Shown here piece by piece: positions 11,585-22,639 of a stretch of DNA of 64,000 bases (the first letter of the stretch is position 1; each line of letters begins with the position of its first letter). The position numbers were made by a program, and so were the translations under genes. Under the pieces are notes generated by a model. The model saw nothing but the letters and a program-made list of their open reading frames with translations, ran no database searches and had not been told where the DNA came from. The DNA comes from Pegoplata infirma (lineage: Eukaryota > Arthropoda > Insecta > Diptera > Anthomyiidae), in contig OY992536.1 in the NCBI GenBank assembly GCA_963921195.1, positions 96,869,550 through 96,933,549 of the forward strand, written 5' to 3'.

Positions 11585-12215
11585 AAATTTTGGATCCGCC
11601 ATTTTGATTTCAAAAAAATTGAGTTCGTATTCGTGTTGTGCAATCATTTCCTAGTGATATTTTGAAACATTAATCAATAATTTAAATATCTTGTCCGCCA
11701 TATTGGATCCGCTATTTTGAATATTTGATTCTTAAATCAGATTTGGCATTCCAAAACCATCAAAATCAGACAACATAGAAAAAAACTTAATATTTTATTT
11801 GACGCCATATTGGATCCGCCATTTTAAATTAAAAAAATCGGAGCTCATATTAGTAATTTCTGACCCTAAATACATCAAAAATTACTAATTTAAGTACAAT
11901 TAGCTAAGAATTACAAAAGCATATTCGCCATATTGGATCCGCCATTTTGAATTTCAAATCTTTAATTCCAAAATCAGTTTTAACATCAGAAAAACCATTA
12001 AAATCGAAGTTTTTGGCCAAAAGAGACAAAAAAAATTTTAAATATAAATTTGTCGCCATATTGGATCCGCCATTTTGAATTTTAAAAGTCTGAGCCCATA
12101 TTCGTTATTAACGACCCCAAATACATCGATAATGATTATATTAAACACAATAAACAAAGAATTAAAAAATCATGTCCGCCATTTTGGATCCGCCATTTTG
12201 AATTTTGAAATTTTT
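11585..12215. repeat. ~120-bp tandem units with 'ggatccgccattttgaa'
   Basis: The phrase 'ttggatccgccatttt' or a close variant recurs about every 120 bp (near 11590, 11700, 11815, 11935, 12062, 12185) inside the Transib-like element. The copy at 19315-21632 has the same array in reverse ('aaaatggcgg', about 19440-19960). Confidence 0.85.
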
Positions 12216-12325
12216 TTTCCAGAATCGTGATCAGCGATCCTTTAACACCCATATGCATTACTTTTTTGACATATAGGTTAAGCGGTCTATTTATGGCCAA
12301 AATTCAGGGATGCTGGCCCACAGTG

Positions 12326-12563
12326 TAGTGGAGCCTTCATAAATTTTTACACAAAAAGATCAAAGCTACACGAACAAGTGGACTTTTTAGTCTATTTGGA
12401 AGAGCTTGGATTCAGCCTGGCTTGCAGATTGCCAGATCATTGCAGTGTTTACCAGGCAGAGATGTTGGCAATAAAGGGAGTGACTAACTGGTTGAGTTGT
12501 AATGTCTTGTCTACTACCGCAGTCAACATCTATTCTGACAGTCAAACCGCGGTTAAGTCCCTG
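12326..12563 (+). pseudogene. LINE RNase H domain, first half
   Basis: An open plus-strand frame (12378-12560) contains YQAEMLAIKG and IYSDSQTAVKSL, the second (Glu) and third (Asp) catalytic regions of the RNase H domain found at the C terminus of I/R1/LOA-group LINEs. It is interrupted right after KSL by the MITE at 12564-13385, and the domain continues at 13386. The reading is intact within this segment. Confidence 0.85.
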
Positions 12564-13385
12564 CACTCAAAATAATAACACTGTAAAATACTCTGTAAAA
12601 TGGCTGTAATCTCAATTCAACAGATATTTGATAGAGTTTTCTGTCAAAATACAGATTTAAAGAAAATACTTTGCATTTTGTTGTGACAAAAAAACAAAGT
12701 TTCCTCTGTTATATTACATTTTACTCAGGCTGGATTACTTAATGCTCCGTTATTAAATAACTCTCCGTTAAATTTAACTTTTTCATACAAATTTTGACAT
12801 AAGGCTCCGTTAAATCGGCAGTTAGCAGCTAACTTTTCATTGAGTAATCCGCCCTTAGTAATCTTAATTTAACAGATAATTAACAGAGTTTTCTGCTAAA
12901 ATACAGATTTAAGCAAAATACTTCATAATTTTTATATAACAAAAAAAGTTTTCTGTTTTGAGTAGTTTTTGTTTTTGTTACCAAACATCAAAATTTTATT
13001 TGTATATTTTTTTTTGAGAAAAAGTTGAAAAAGTAGCAAAAAAGTTATCAAAAAAAAATCTTTTCAGAAATCTTATAAAGATTTTACAAAATAACATGCA
13101 TTTAACAAAACCCTGTAAATTTACAGAGTTTTTTCTGTATTTTTTGTTTGTATCAAATGCATTTTACAAATATATGTAAAGCTACATAGTTTTCTTTGCT
13201 AAATGGTGGTTTATTTAACCAATATTTTACTGTAAACTCTGTAAATTAACAGTTTTTTTTGTCAAAATCATTTTACAGAGTTTTTTAGTAAAATTACCAA
13301 GAAATGTTGTAAGCTGAAAAAGTATGGTGTACTCTTTTAAGTTAGTAGAGTTTTTCTGTAATTTAACAGAGTAATTATTTTGAGT
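12564..13385. mobile_element. CACTCAAAA-ended MITE, 822 bp, TSD tg
   Basis: Ends are CACTCAAAATAAT and ATTATTTTGAGTG. The minus-strand LINE copy (near 16160) gives the empty site 'aagtccctgga', which shows that only tg (12562-12563, 13386-13387) is duplicated. Related elements at 17184, 31728, 32362 and 32561 duplicate TA. The interior holds repeated 'ctgtaaa' and 'aacagag' words and a smaller insertion at about 12727-12855. No coding. Confidence 0.75.
12727..12855. mobile_element. small nested MITE, ~130 bp
   Basis: Ends AGGCTGGATTACTTAATG and CATTGAGTAATCCGCCCT are imperfect inverted repeats. The interior has three 'gctccgtta'-like words. It lies within the MITE at 12564-13385. Its target duplication is not clear. 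Confidence 0.55.
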
Positions 13386-14040
13386 GTGGATTTACTGTTT
13401 CTGAAAACAAGAACTGCCCTTAACTGACGCACGTCTTTAAATGAGATGGCCATGCAGTTTGACATACGACTTATATGGGTCCCGGCGCACAGAGACATTG
13501 AAGGGAATTGCGAAGCCGATTAGCTTGCAAGACTGGGAAGTACCTTACTGGTTCCAACAGAATTGGAATGTGTTTATATGCCTTTAGAAACTTGCAAGCT
13601 AAATCTGCGGCTTTGTTTCGCAACGGAGACTAATTAGAGATGGGGACATGGATGAACGTGTGCGACTACACTACATATTTGCACATCTCTTGATCAGAAG
13701 CTAACAAGTGAGCTGATATCGCTTCCAAGAGGAGAGATTTCGACGGTGGTTGCTATAATTACCGGACACTGTATTATAGGGAAGCAAGAAGAGCGATTAA
13801 ATATGCCACGAATGACTTTTGCTGGAGTTGAATGGATGAAGAGGAGTTGGAAACTATCGAACACTTTATCTGCCATTGCCCGGAACTTTCTGGTCAGAGA
13901 CTAGCTTCACTGGGATCCAGGGAGCTTTGCGATCTTTCTGATTTGTCGATTGTCAAAATTCAATATCCCGTGGTATCACAATGGATCTCAGAGTCTACGT
14001 GTGTTGATGTAAAACGTCAGCAGCCACTTACAACCTAACC
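13386..14040 (+). pseudogene. LINE RNase H end and C-terminal Cys/His domain
   Basis: After the MITE the LINE continues with an IWVPAHRDIEGNCEAD segment, the last conserved part of RNase H (usual form W-V-P-G-H), then decayed sequence, then an open frame at 13832-14038 with EHFICHCPELSGQR, the C-terminal Cys/His motif of this LINE group. Internal stops at several points (for example directly after NCEAD) show it is dead. The sequence ends against a Helentron-like fragment at 14067. Confidence 0.82.
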
Positions 14041-14066
14041 TATAATTGCCTAAAACATGATTTAAG

Positions 14067-14224
14067 AAGACGGACAGACAGACAGACGGACATATCTAGA
14101 TCGACTTAAAATCGATCAAGGATCCTGAATACTTTATGGGGTCCTAGACCAATATTTCGATGTGTTACATACGGAATGACAAACTTATATATACCCTCTA
14201 TCACTAGAGTGGAGGGTATAATAA
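14067..14224 (-). mobile_element. Helentron-like repeat, family 1, terminal fragment
   Basis: Only the terminal part remains: the RGAC microsatellite, 'aaaatcgatca', 'actttatggggtcc', 'aatgacaaactt' and the hairpin 'taccctctatcactagagtggagggta'-type block (in two halves of 8 bp). It abuts the end of the LINE and may have hitch-hiked or inserted there. Confidence 0.75.
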
Positions 14225-14647
14225 TTGTTGTAATAATAAAAATTGCCCGAAAAATGGAAAAAGTGCTCCAAAAATTTTAAAAAAATTCTCTTAAAATTAA
14301 AAAAAATTCTCTAAAAATTTAAAAAATGCTCTAAAAATATGAGATTATGATAAAATGTGCTCTTAAACCTAAAGTATGCAAAAATATGTTCTTAAGGCTA
14401 AAATATGCAAAAAATATGCTCTAACAAATCATTGCCAGATTTCTTAAAATCTTCTGATACTTCTGAAATGGATAAATACCTTACCCATTTATCAATGCAA
14501 TGCACTGGAAAAAACATGTTATTGCACATTTTTGGTTTTCCTGCTTTTTACTATAATTATAATAAAAGATCACTAACTTCAAATGCGTGTAAAAAACAAT
14601 ATAGCGCTGAACAAAAAAAAGCCTTGAGGGTTTTGTTAAGGAATACG
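14225..14647. other. AT-rich spacer, no gene recognised
   Basis: The first half consists of repeated 'aaaatgctctaaaaat' words. The second half lies under the 5' part of a 138-codon open frame on the plus strand (14405-14821), which I consider antisense chance over the decayed coding stretch described next. Confidence 0.4.
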
Positions 14648-15121
14648 TCAGCTTTTATTTGCTTTTGGTTTCATCCCATTCCAATTTTGGTTGTTGCACT
14701 GTGTTATCTAAAGAGCGGAAATTTTTTCAAAACTGCCACCGACAACTTTATGGTTACAAATTGTCTTTGCCTTGTCACCGGCGAAAGTGTTGGCTTTATC
14801 ATCTTTGACGTGAATATATAATATAGTCACCGACTACAAAGTCGGGGAATTTCCCGTCATATAATCGGCGTGGCAGTTCACGACAGCATAAACTACTGTT
14901 CCTAAACTTATAAACTGTTGTATGATTTCACGGATGATTTAAAAACCAACACTTCCATCTTTGTCCATATACTGTAACCGATTTGTCTCCAAAGATTTAC
15001 TATGGTTTTGTATCAAGTAAGAAGTCTGGCGGATTTCACCAACTGGGCATGGCATTACCATACATACATAGTTGACACTTGTGCAGTTCATTTGTTTGTT
15101 TGAAATGGATACCTCCCGGTG
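14648..15121 (-). pseudogene. decayed coding stretch, unidentified
   Basis: A single minus-strand frame runs for 158 codons, from 15121 down to a TGA at 14648-14650, with only three interior stops (14939-14941, 14834-14836, 14708-14710) and no frameshift. The residues look like real protein: motifs include PCPVGEIRQTSYLI, YMDKDGSVGF, an IREIIQQF helix, YAVVNCHADYMTG and CNHKVVGGSFEKI. I do not recognise the family. It could be a transposon-encoded protein or a host pseudogene exon. It lies between two copies of the same LINE family and shows no link to their motifs. Confidence 0.55.
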
Positions 15122-15659
15122 TTATTTAATTATGGCGCTGATAACATTTTGCGTAGATGGTAGCAATTTTTCATCAAAAAGTCAATGTTGAAGAAAAGAA
15201 ACAAGAAAAAAATTTCAAAATAATAAAATGTACTACTACGAGATGTGTACTTGCATAAGACAAGAGAAACCAGTAAGAACAATGAAACTTTTTGTTTCTA
15301 TACAAAATAACAGACATTTACTTGAAATAAACTGGCTGCTGCTTGCACGTGGAACAAAAAAATAAAAAAAAGATGATACAAAAAATGATTGTATTTGCAA
15401 TACAACTAAAAGTTGCCATAAATTTTCCAAAATGATAAATTATATTTGCTGTTAAAAAATGTTTTCTATAAAAAAAATATGCAACCATATACATATTTTT
15501 TTTTGTTACATGCGATCACCATCATCATCATCAACAGCATCATCATATGATCGGACAGAACGGAAGCATTTCTACCTACCATAGAGTATTGAAGTGTGTA
15601 AAAAAGGAATGTGCAGGGCAGAGTCGAATTTAATTTACCCTTTAACAAAATATATTCTT
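15122..15659. other. no gene recognised
   Basis: AT-rich sequence with a short imperfect (atc) microsatellite near 15520-15547. Short open frames here have no recognisable motifs. Confidence 0.4.
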
Positions 15660-18120
15660 AAAAGAGCGCAGCCTTATTTCCATGTTGTGAAGATCTGACC
15701 AGAAAGTGCCGGCAATGGCAAATGTGCTTAATATCCAACTCCTCTTCATCCACGCAACTCCGGAAAAAGTCTTTCGACTGCACATTTAATTGCTCTTCCC
15801 TATAAGAGAGTGTCCGGTAATTGTAGCAACCTCTGTCGAAATCTCACTTTGGCGCTTCTGATTAACAGAAGACCTAGTCTGTCATGTTGTCGCACACATC
15901 CATCCGTTTGCCCATCTTTGATTAGTCTCCGTCGCGGAACAAAGCCGTGTGTTTTGCTTGCAAGTTTCTAGAGGCATACCAATACATTCCAATTCTGTTG
16001 GAATCTGTAAGGTAGTTCCCAGTCTTGCAAGCTCATCGGCTTTGCAATTCCCTGGAATGTCTCTGTGCCCTGGGACCTATATGAGTCGTAAGTCCAACTG
16101 CTTGTCCATCTCATTTAAAGAAGTGCGGTAGTTACGAGCAGATCTTGTTTTCAGAAACATTGACTCCAGGGACTTGACCGCGGCTTAACTATCGGAATAG
16201 ATGTTGACTGTATTTTAAACAATACAATGCAACTCAACCAGTCAGCCACTTCCTTATTGCCAGCATCTCTGCCTGGCAAACACTACAATAATCTGGCTAT
16301 CTTCAAGAAAGAACCCACCCAAGCTCCTCCTCCTCAACCCAAGCCCACTTGTTCGTGCAGACTCGATCCATCCGTGTAAAAATAATGGAGGCTCCACTAC
16401 CCGGAATGCTCCAGTCAAGACTTCCTGGCATACTGCCTACCCAATATCTCCAACGGTAGCAGGTGGAGGAGGATTTCTAATGCAGCCGTAGGTGTAGTAC
16501 GAAGATAACCTTCGTTATATAGACACAGTTCCCTTTGTCTCGACAATGATTCTCCAGACAATGATTCCATACAGCAGAATTGGACGCACCACTTCTGTAT
16601 AAATTCAATGATCGACTTTAGGGAAAAAAACTCATAGATTTTCAATGGCGCTTTTAAAGTAATATAAAGCAATCGTTGCTTTTCTCACCCGTTCCTCAAA
16701 GTTATGCCTGAAATTCATCTACCTTTCTAAAAATATTCCAAGATTCTTGGTTCCATCTGAGAAGGTGATTTCAGTGCCGTCCAGAGAAATAGGATTAAAA
16801 GTAGGAATCCTATTTTTTATTGTTAACAAAATTGCTCTGTTTTAATTAGATTAACCACCAAACCACAGCCTTTTGCCTATTTATACAGATCTTTCAGAGA
16901 ACCGTAAAGAATGTCCCTCAATATTGGCAGATCCTTTCCCTTTACCGCTATCGCGATATCTAAGCATATGCGACAATTGAAAACCGAGATATGACAGACG
17001 CTCCCAATTCAGACTTTGTACATCTATTGGCAAGTAGATTTTCTACCATTAAAACGGTCATAATCTTCACTCCCAAACCAGACAATGCCACAATTATGGA
17101 GTCTGGGATGACATTATTAAAAGCCCCCTCTATGTATATCAACCATAATTAACTCCTTTTCCATAACTAACTCTACGCAAATACACTCAAAAAATAAAAC
17201 TGTAAAGTTAACAATTTTTTTTTTGTTAACTCGAGTTTACTGGCTTTTTAGCAAATTTTTAGTTAAAATCAGCGATTTAACTACTTTTTTTAGTTAAGTT
17301 CAATTTACGAAAATACTAGTTTTGTACAAATTTTGAATTAATTTTTTTTGTTGACTTTAAAACTGAGTTTACGAATTTTTACTAATTAGTTTGCTGATTT
17401 TTTGTAACATTTTTGTCAAGTGAAAAATTTTAAACATTTCTTGTGTAGCCTCCTATGCAAATCTCATAAGTCCTACTTAAGCTGTGAAAAAAATAAGAAA
17501 AAAAAGTGAAGTGTTAGTGTTTAAAACCAATATTTAACAAACTTAAAATTTTTTACAAAAAGTTTAGCTGAATTCAACTTATACAAAATGTTACGAAATT
17601 TTCAGCTGAATTTTTAGTTAAAATTACGGTTTTTTTGCTACATTCATTCTACGAAAAGTTAACTAAATATTTTTTGTTAAATTAACTAGAAATTTAGTAG
17701 GTTCAAAATCAGGTGTTTTTTTAGTTAAATTTAACTAAATTTTTTGCTAACTTTACAGTTTTTTTTTTTTGAGTGTATGAGTCTATTGTCTTTAACAAAA
17801 ATAAGACAGATTGGTCTGAAATCCTTCGGAGCTGTGTGGGAATTTTGTCCATCCTTCGGGATAATGACGACTCTGATTTCTTCCAAAACTCTTCAGTCAG
17901 CAATTCTATCAGACAATGTATCTGATACAACTATTACGTCAAGAACCTCTTGCCGTCTACTTGTAACGAAAGTTGCTTCACTACCCTTGTAACAAAAACA
18001 CCAAATGAGACTCGCCTCTATCTGTACTGTCTCCAACCTTCTCCGGTGGTATAAGGATTAGGAAAATACACAGTGGAGAGCCAAATAGACTTCCCATCAA
18101 GCTCGTAGCTAGCAGCTCTA
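15660..18120 (-). pseudogene. LINE, same family as 7270-14040, minus strand, decayed
   Basis: Reading from high to low coordinates gives the expected order: a FRPICL-type motif near 17815 (start of the reverse transcriptase), IEGAFNNV at 17085-17142, the thumb and linker including LYNEGYLRTTPTAALEIL (near 16470-16560), RNase H around 15980-16260, and a CHCRHF-type C-terminal Cys/His motif near 15700. Frames are broken throughout. A CACTCAAAA MITE (17184-17775) interrupts it between the FRP motif and the catalytic palm. Its intact regions supplied the empty sites used to define insertions in the plus-strand copy. Confidence 0.85.
17184..17775. mobile_element. CACTCAAAA-ended MITE, 592 bp, TSD ta
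   Basis: Ends CACTCAAAAAATAAAAC and the complementary right end ..TTTTTTTGAGTG, flanked by ta (17182-17183, 17776-17777). Subterminal 'ctgtaaagttaac' and internal 'agttaa' words are shared with the copies at 31728, 32362 and 32561. A TA target is typical of Tc1/mariner-type MITEs. No coding. Confidence 0.85.
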
Positions 18121-18219
18121 TCATCCATATCACTAAAAGTTTATAAAAATAATATATTTAATCTATTTTTCGCCAAGATGTCGTCAGGCGCAGCAAGAGT
18201 GCAACAGAGCCTGCCTTAC

Positions 18220-18786
18220 GGTGACATGACATAATACCCTCGGACATACACTATTTCCGTTATGGGGATTATAACCAAATTCATTTCGGTCATAGTCCCC
18301 ATAATGTTAGTAGGGACCTTGAACGAAAATAATTTGGATAATCCCAATAAAAAAAGGATATAATTCCCAGATTTATGGGGATAATGCCCACGTAACAAAT
18401 GGCCATAATCCTCATTACATGGATTATGTCCACAATACTAGTTGGTAATAGATCCAAAAATTTTATTTTTTGTCTTAAAAGTTTTTCTGCAAAGTCCATA
18501 AATTAATTTAGCGGCTTCACTAAGCCCACCATCTCTGCAAAAAACGGGGATTATGACCAACATTGCTTTGGACTTACTCCTCATAATGTGAATGGGGGTT
18601 ATGACAGAAAAAAGTTCGCGTCGTAATCCCAACAGGGAACGGAAATAATCGAAAATAGGGATTGTGACCGTTTTGGAAACGGCCATAGTCCCACAACTAT
18701 TATGGGGATTATGACCGTGATGAATTCGGCCATAATCCTCATTTCCGTTATGGGGGTAATGTACGTGTGGATTATGTCCTGTCACC
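18220..18786. mobile_element. MULE-like MITE, 567 bp, ~9-bp TSD
   Basis: Ends GGTGACATGACATAAT and ATTATGTCCTGTCACC are inverted repeats. Flanks are ctgccttac (18211-18219) and ctgccttaa (18787-18795), a 9-bp duplication with one mismatch, which fits Mutator-like elements (8-10 bp). The interior is made of repeated 'ggggattatgacc' and 'ggtcataatcc' words in both orientations. No coding capacity beyond repeat-driven frames. Confidence 0.75.
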
Positions 18787-19314
18787 CTGCCTTAAGCCTT
18801 AATCAGTTTAGAAGTGAGGTAGGGTCTTATGAGATTTAAAAATTATCTGCACTCTTTTTATACCCTCCACTCTAGAGATAGAGGGTATATATAAGTATGT
18901 CATTCCGTTTGTAACACATCGAAATATTGGTCTAGGACCCCATAAAGTATATAGTATATTCATGATCCTCGATCGATTTTAAGTCGATCTAACGATGTCC
19001 GTACGTCCGTCCGTCTGTCTGTCCGTCTGTAGAAAATACGCTAACTTTTGAAAGACTTTACAGAGGCTACTGAAGTTTGGCAAATATGTTGGTCATTTAC
19101 CTGGTCAGGTTGGTATTGCAATCCAGCCAAATCGGTCCAGTGGTTCAAAAGTTATGAGCAAAAGAATAAATTTTGGCAAGGCTTTTTCGCGAATTTACGT
19201 GATGAAAAACTAGATAACTTTCAAATGACAATAATGAAACTACTGGAACCTGCACGTATCTTTGCCGTTCCCCAGTTCTGTTTGGTATTGAATTTCAGCT
19301 CAATCAGTCCAGTG

Positions 19315-21632
19315 CACTGTGGGCCAGCATCTAAGAATTTTGGCCAAAACTAGAATACAGAGGATAGAAGTCTTAATAGTAAGCCAAAAGAGGTTTAGGC
19401 AGTGGCTGATCACAAATCTGGAATCAAAAATGTTAAATTCAAAATGGCGGATTACAAATGGCTGCCATAAATTTTAAAATTTAAATATACAATACATAAA
19501 ATATTTGTTTATAAAGGATATGGCGACGCTGATTACGAATACGGAATCGAAAACTTAAAATTCAAAATGGCGGGTTCAAAATGGCGGCCAAAAATTTTAA
19601 AATTTGTTTACATGCAACTTCACTTATTTGATTATGAAGGATATGGCGTCGTTAATTACAAATATGGAATAAAAAAATACAAATTCAAAATTGCGGATTC
19701 AAAATGGCGGTCAAAAATGTTAAAAATTTTATATATTGAACTTCAATTATTTGTTTATGAATCACATGGCGTCACTGATTAAGAATATGGCATCAAAAAT
19801 TTTAAATTAAAAATAACGGGTTCAAAATGGCGGCCTTTAATTTAAAAATTGGTAAATATTGAACTTAAATTATTTGTTTGTACTGGATATGGCTTTGATG
19901 TTTGCAAATATAGAATCAAAAATTTTAAATTCAACATGGTGGATTCAAAATGGCGGCCATACATTTCAAATTTAAATATATTGAATATTTGTTTTATAAA
20001 CGATATGGCTTCGCTGATTACGAATATGATATCGAAAATATAAAATTCAATTCAATTTTTTTTTAATTCAAACTAACATTTTCAGACAAGGCTTAGCAGC
20101 AAAGTGTTTTCGTGAGGGCATTAATAATAAACAAAATCCAAGAAGGTCGTAATTAACGAGAAAAAATGCACCCTAACTATTTTATGGAAATGCACTTAAA
20201 TGAAGAGGTGTTAACTTTTTTATTTGACTTCTTTTATTCTCACAGAGAAAAATGTAATCAAACTAAAGAGGAAATATTGCACCAAAATATTCCCAGTGAA
20301 ATTTTGAATTCCAAAGAATCGGTTATGTGTTGCGAATCGAATATTTACCGCTTTAACTGAACATGTCAACTTGCTGTCGCTTTTAAACAGATAATAATTA
20401 ATTTATGCTGAAACTCCGATAAAAGCGCAGAGGTGCATTTTTACAAGACCGCATTTAAAAAGCACGGATAAAAAAGTTATTAAATTCTAATCCGGACCAT
20501 TAAACTGCATTCCAATATCAGCATAAATGTATCATTAAAATGCAAAACTTGGTAATGGTGTTCTTATAAGAATCTCGCAAAAATGCTCATCAATTGCCGC
20601 TATCGGCGAATTAAAGTGGTGACCCATGAATAGCATCCGCTTAAATGCGTCACTGAATATGTGAGCAATAAGAATTTATAAAAGTCCGAATAAAGGCCGA
20701 ACTAGTAAAAATATCGCCAAAACCAAAAACACGTGTCGGCTTAATCATAATAGAGATTATTATACGTGAATTTGGCTGTCCTATGTATATAATACATATA
20801 ACAGATTTTTGACAATTACAACTTAATAAAACCGAATTTCGCCAAGTTCAATACACCATTTAATATGACTTCAAAAAACCTTTCGATCTGTATAAAATAT
20901 TCATATAGCTCCTTTGGAACAGATATGAAAAAAATCAAAAAAAACGAATATTTGCCGTTTTCCCCCTCCCATTTCCCCTCTTTTACCCCCCGAGATGGCA
21001 CCTACAAAAACACAGATTTATTTTAGATTTCGACCTTTTATAACATACGAGAACTGCAGAACAATCGGAGTGTAAGTAATTTTATCTTCCGTGCTAGTGT
21101 AAAAGTATGATCTGAACGCCATTTTTCAGTTATTGGACAATATCTCAAAAGTTTATGAATGGTCGCAGACGGTCGCAAAATTCTAGTTAAGGTACATATT
21201 AAGGAACACATTGGCATTAAAGGTTTTCCAATATCGTTTGGAGCTTTTTGGAGATCGATGTTGAAAAATGGCGATTTTCAAAAAATTCGTTATTTCTTTG
21301 GGGAAATTTAATTTTTATACCTTCTTTAAATAATTATTGAAGTGTTTTAGATTTTTATATGTAAATAAGTACTTTTTTGGTGATTTCAGAATGATTTTCA
21401 GTCAAAAATTCTTTAATTTACAAAGTTTTTCTAATATATTTGAACAAAAAAAATTGTCACAAAAATTCGAAATTTTGACTTTGACCTCTTGCCAAAGAAA
21501 AACATTTTGCTACAATATTACAATATTTTATTTACATAATATTGAACATTCCTAGATTCTGAATACATCAACAGAATTTGGATGCAGCAAAATGGACTTT
21601 TGGTCAAAAAACGGAGATGCTGGCCCACTGTG
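19315..21632. mobile_element. Transib-like non-autonomous element, second copy, TSD cagtg
   Basis: Left end CACTGTGGGCCAGCATC, right end ..GATGCTGGCCCACTGTG. The empty site 'ggtccagtggttc' seen in sister Helentron-like copies (near 26330 and 44210) shows an exact 5-bp duplication cagtg (19310-19314, 21633-21637). It lies in reverse orientation to the copy at 10381-12325 and shares its array of 'aaaatggcgg' tandem units. No transposase is visible. The short open frames inside have no recognisable motifs. Confidence 0.88.
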
Positions 21633-22639
21633 CAGTGGTTCAAAAGTTATAAGCAAAATCCTGAATTTCAGATTGGTTTCTTCTTAATTGCCACGTGTTA
21701 AACAAGTTTTAAAAGCATTGGTGGTGACTTAACAATGCTTTTCAAACTTGTTTAGTTTTAAAGCAATGCTTTTTAAACTTGTTTAGTTTCAAAAGCATTG
21801 ATACCCAGCAAAATGTTCGATTCCAAAGAATCGGTTGTGGAATCAACTATACTACCCTGCAATCGATTCTTCTATGCATTGCATCATCGATGATTTTTGT
21901 TTGAGATTGTCACGAAAGCAATACATCCTTTTCCTCCAAACTAGAACACTTATCTGTTCTTCGGAATCTATTCTAGAATATGTTGCATATAGTGGTACAA
22001 GAAGGGATTCCGCGATTTTTTAACGGTTACATATCTGTTCCATGTAATGAATTATGGAACCAGTTCTGAATAATTAAATGAATTTTTTTTTTTTAAATTT
22101 TATTTTACTTCTTTACAAAAATTTTGAAAACTAAATACACAAGTACATATAAACCAGACATGGGGGTTAATGATTACATTGTGTAATTGATTACAGTTTC
22201 AATTACAATTACATGTAATTAGTAATTGAAAATTTTCAATTACTAATTACATGTAATTGTAATTGAAAAAACTCAATTACAAATTACATGTAATTGTAAT
22301 TGAAAAAACTCAATTACAAATTACATGTAATTGTAATTGAAAAAACTCAATTACAAATTATATGTAATTGTAATTGAAAAAACTCAATTACTAATTACCA
22401 ATGATGGGTACCAATACCTTTTCGATACCAATACCCGTTAATACCAATTCAAATTGAAAACCAATACCAATTAAAAACCAATACCTTTATTTATGCGATA
22501 CCAATACCGATAAAAAACCAATACCGATTCCCCACTACCAATACCAATTAAAAACCAATACTTTTATTCTTCAAAACCAATACCAATAAAAAACCAATAC
22601 CAATTCATTTTTTTCAACTTTCGTATCGGTTTTGTTTCG

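Larger units (their letters stand above)
10381..12325. mobile_element. Transib-like non-autonomous element, 5-bp TSD tagtg
   Basis: The left end is CACTGTGGGCCAGGAT and the right end, read outward, is CACTGTGGGCCAGCAT. The element is flanked by the exact 5-bp duplication tagtg (10376-10380, 12326-12330). A 5-bp duplication plus ends starting CAC(A/T)GTG is the signature of the Transib superfamily, whose ends resemble the RAG recombination heptamer. No transposase frame is present. A second copy in opposite orientation is at 19315-21632 and a third end at 61122. Confidence 0.82.

Noticed and set aside
14405..14821. 138-codon open frame on the plus strand
   Set aside because: It overlaps antisense to the decayed coding stretch at 14648-15121, which has better protein-like content, and it shows no motifs of its own.
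19048..19353. Open frame starting MKDFTEAT.VWHIC, repeated at 26238-26600 and 44121-44372
   Set aside because: All three lie at the same position in Helentron-like family 1 copies. The frame is conserved because the DNA is shared, its length and end vary freely, and no known domain is visible.
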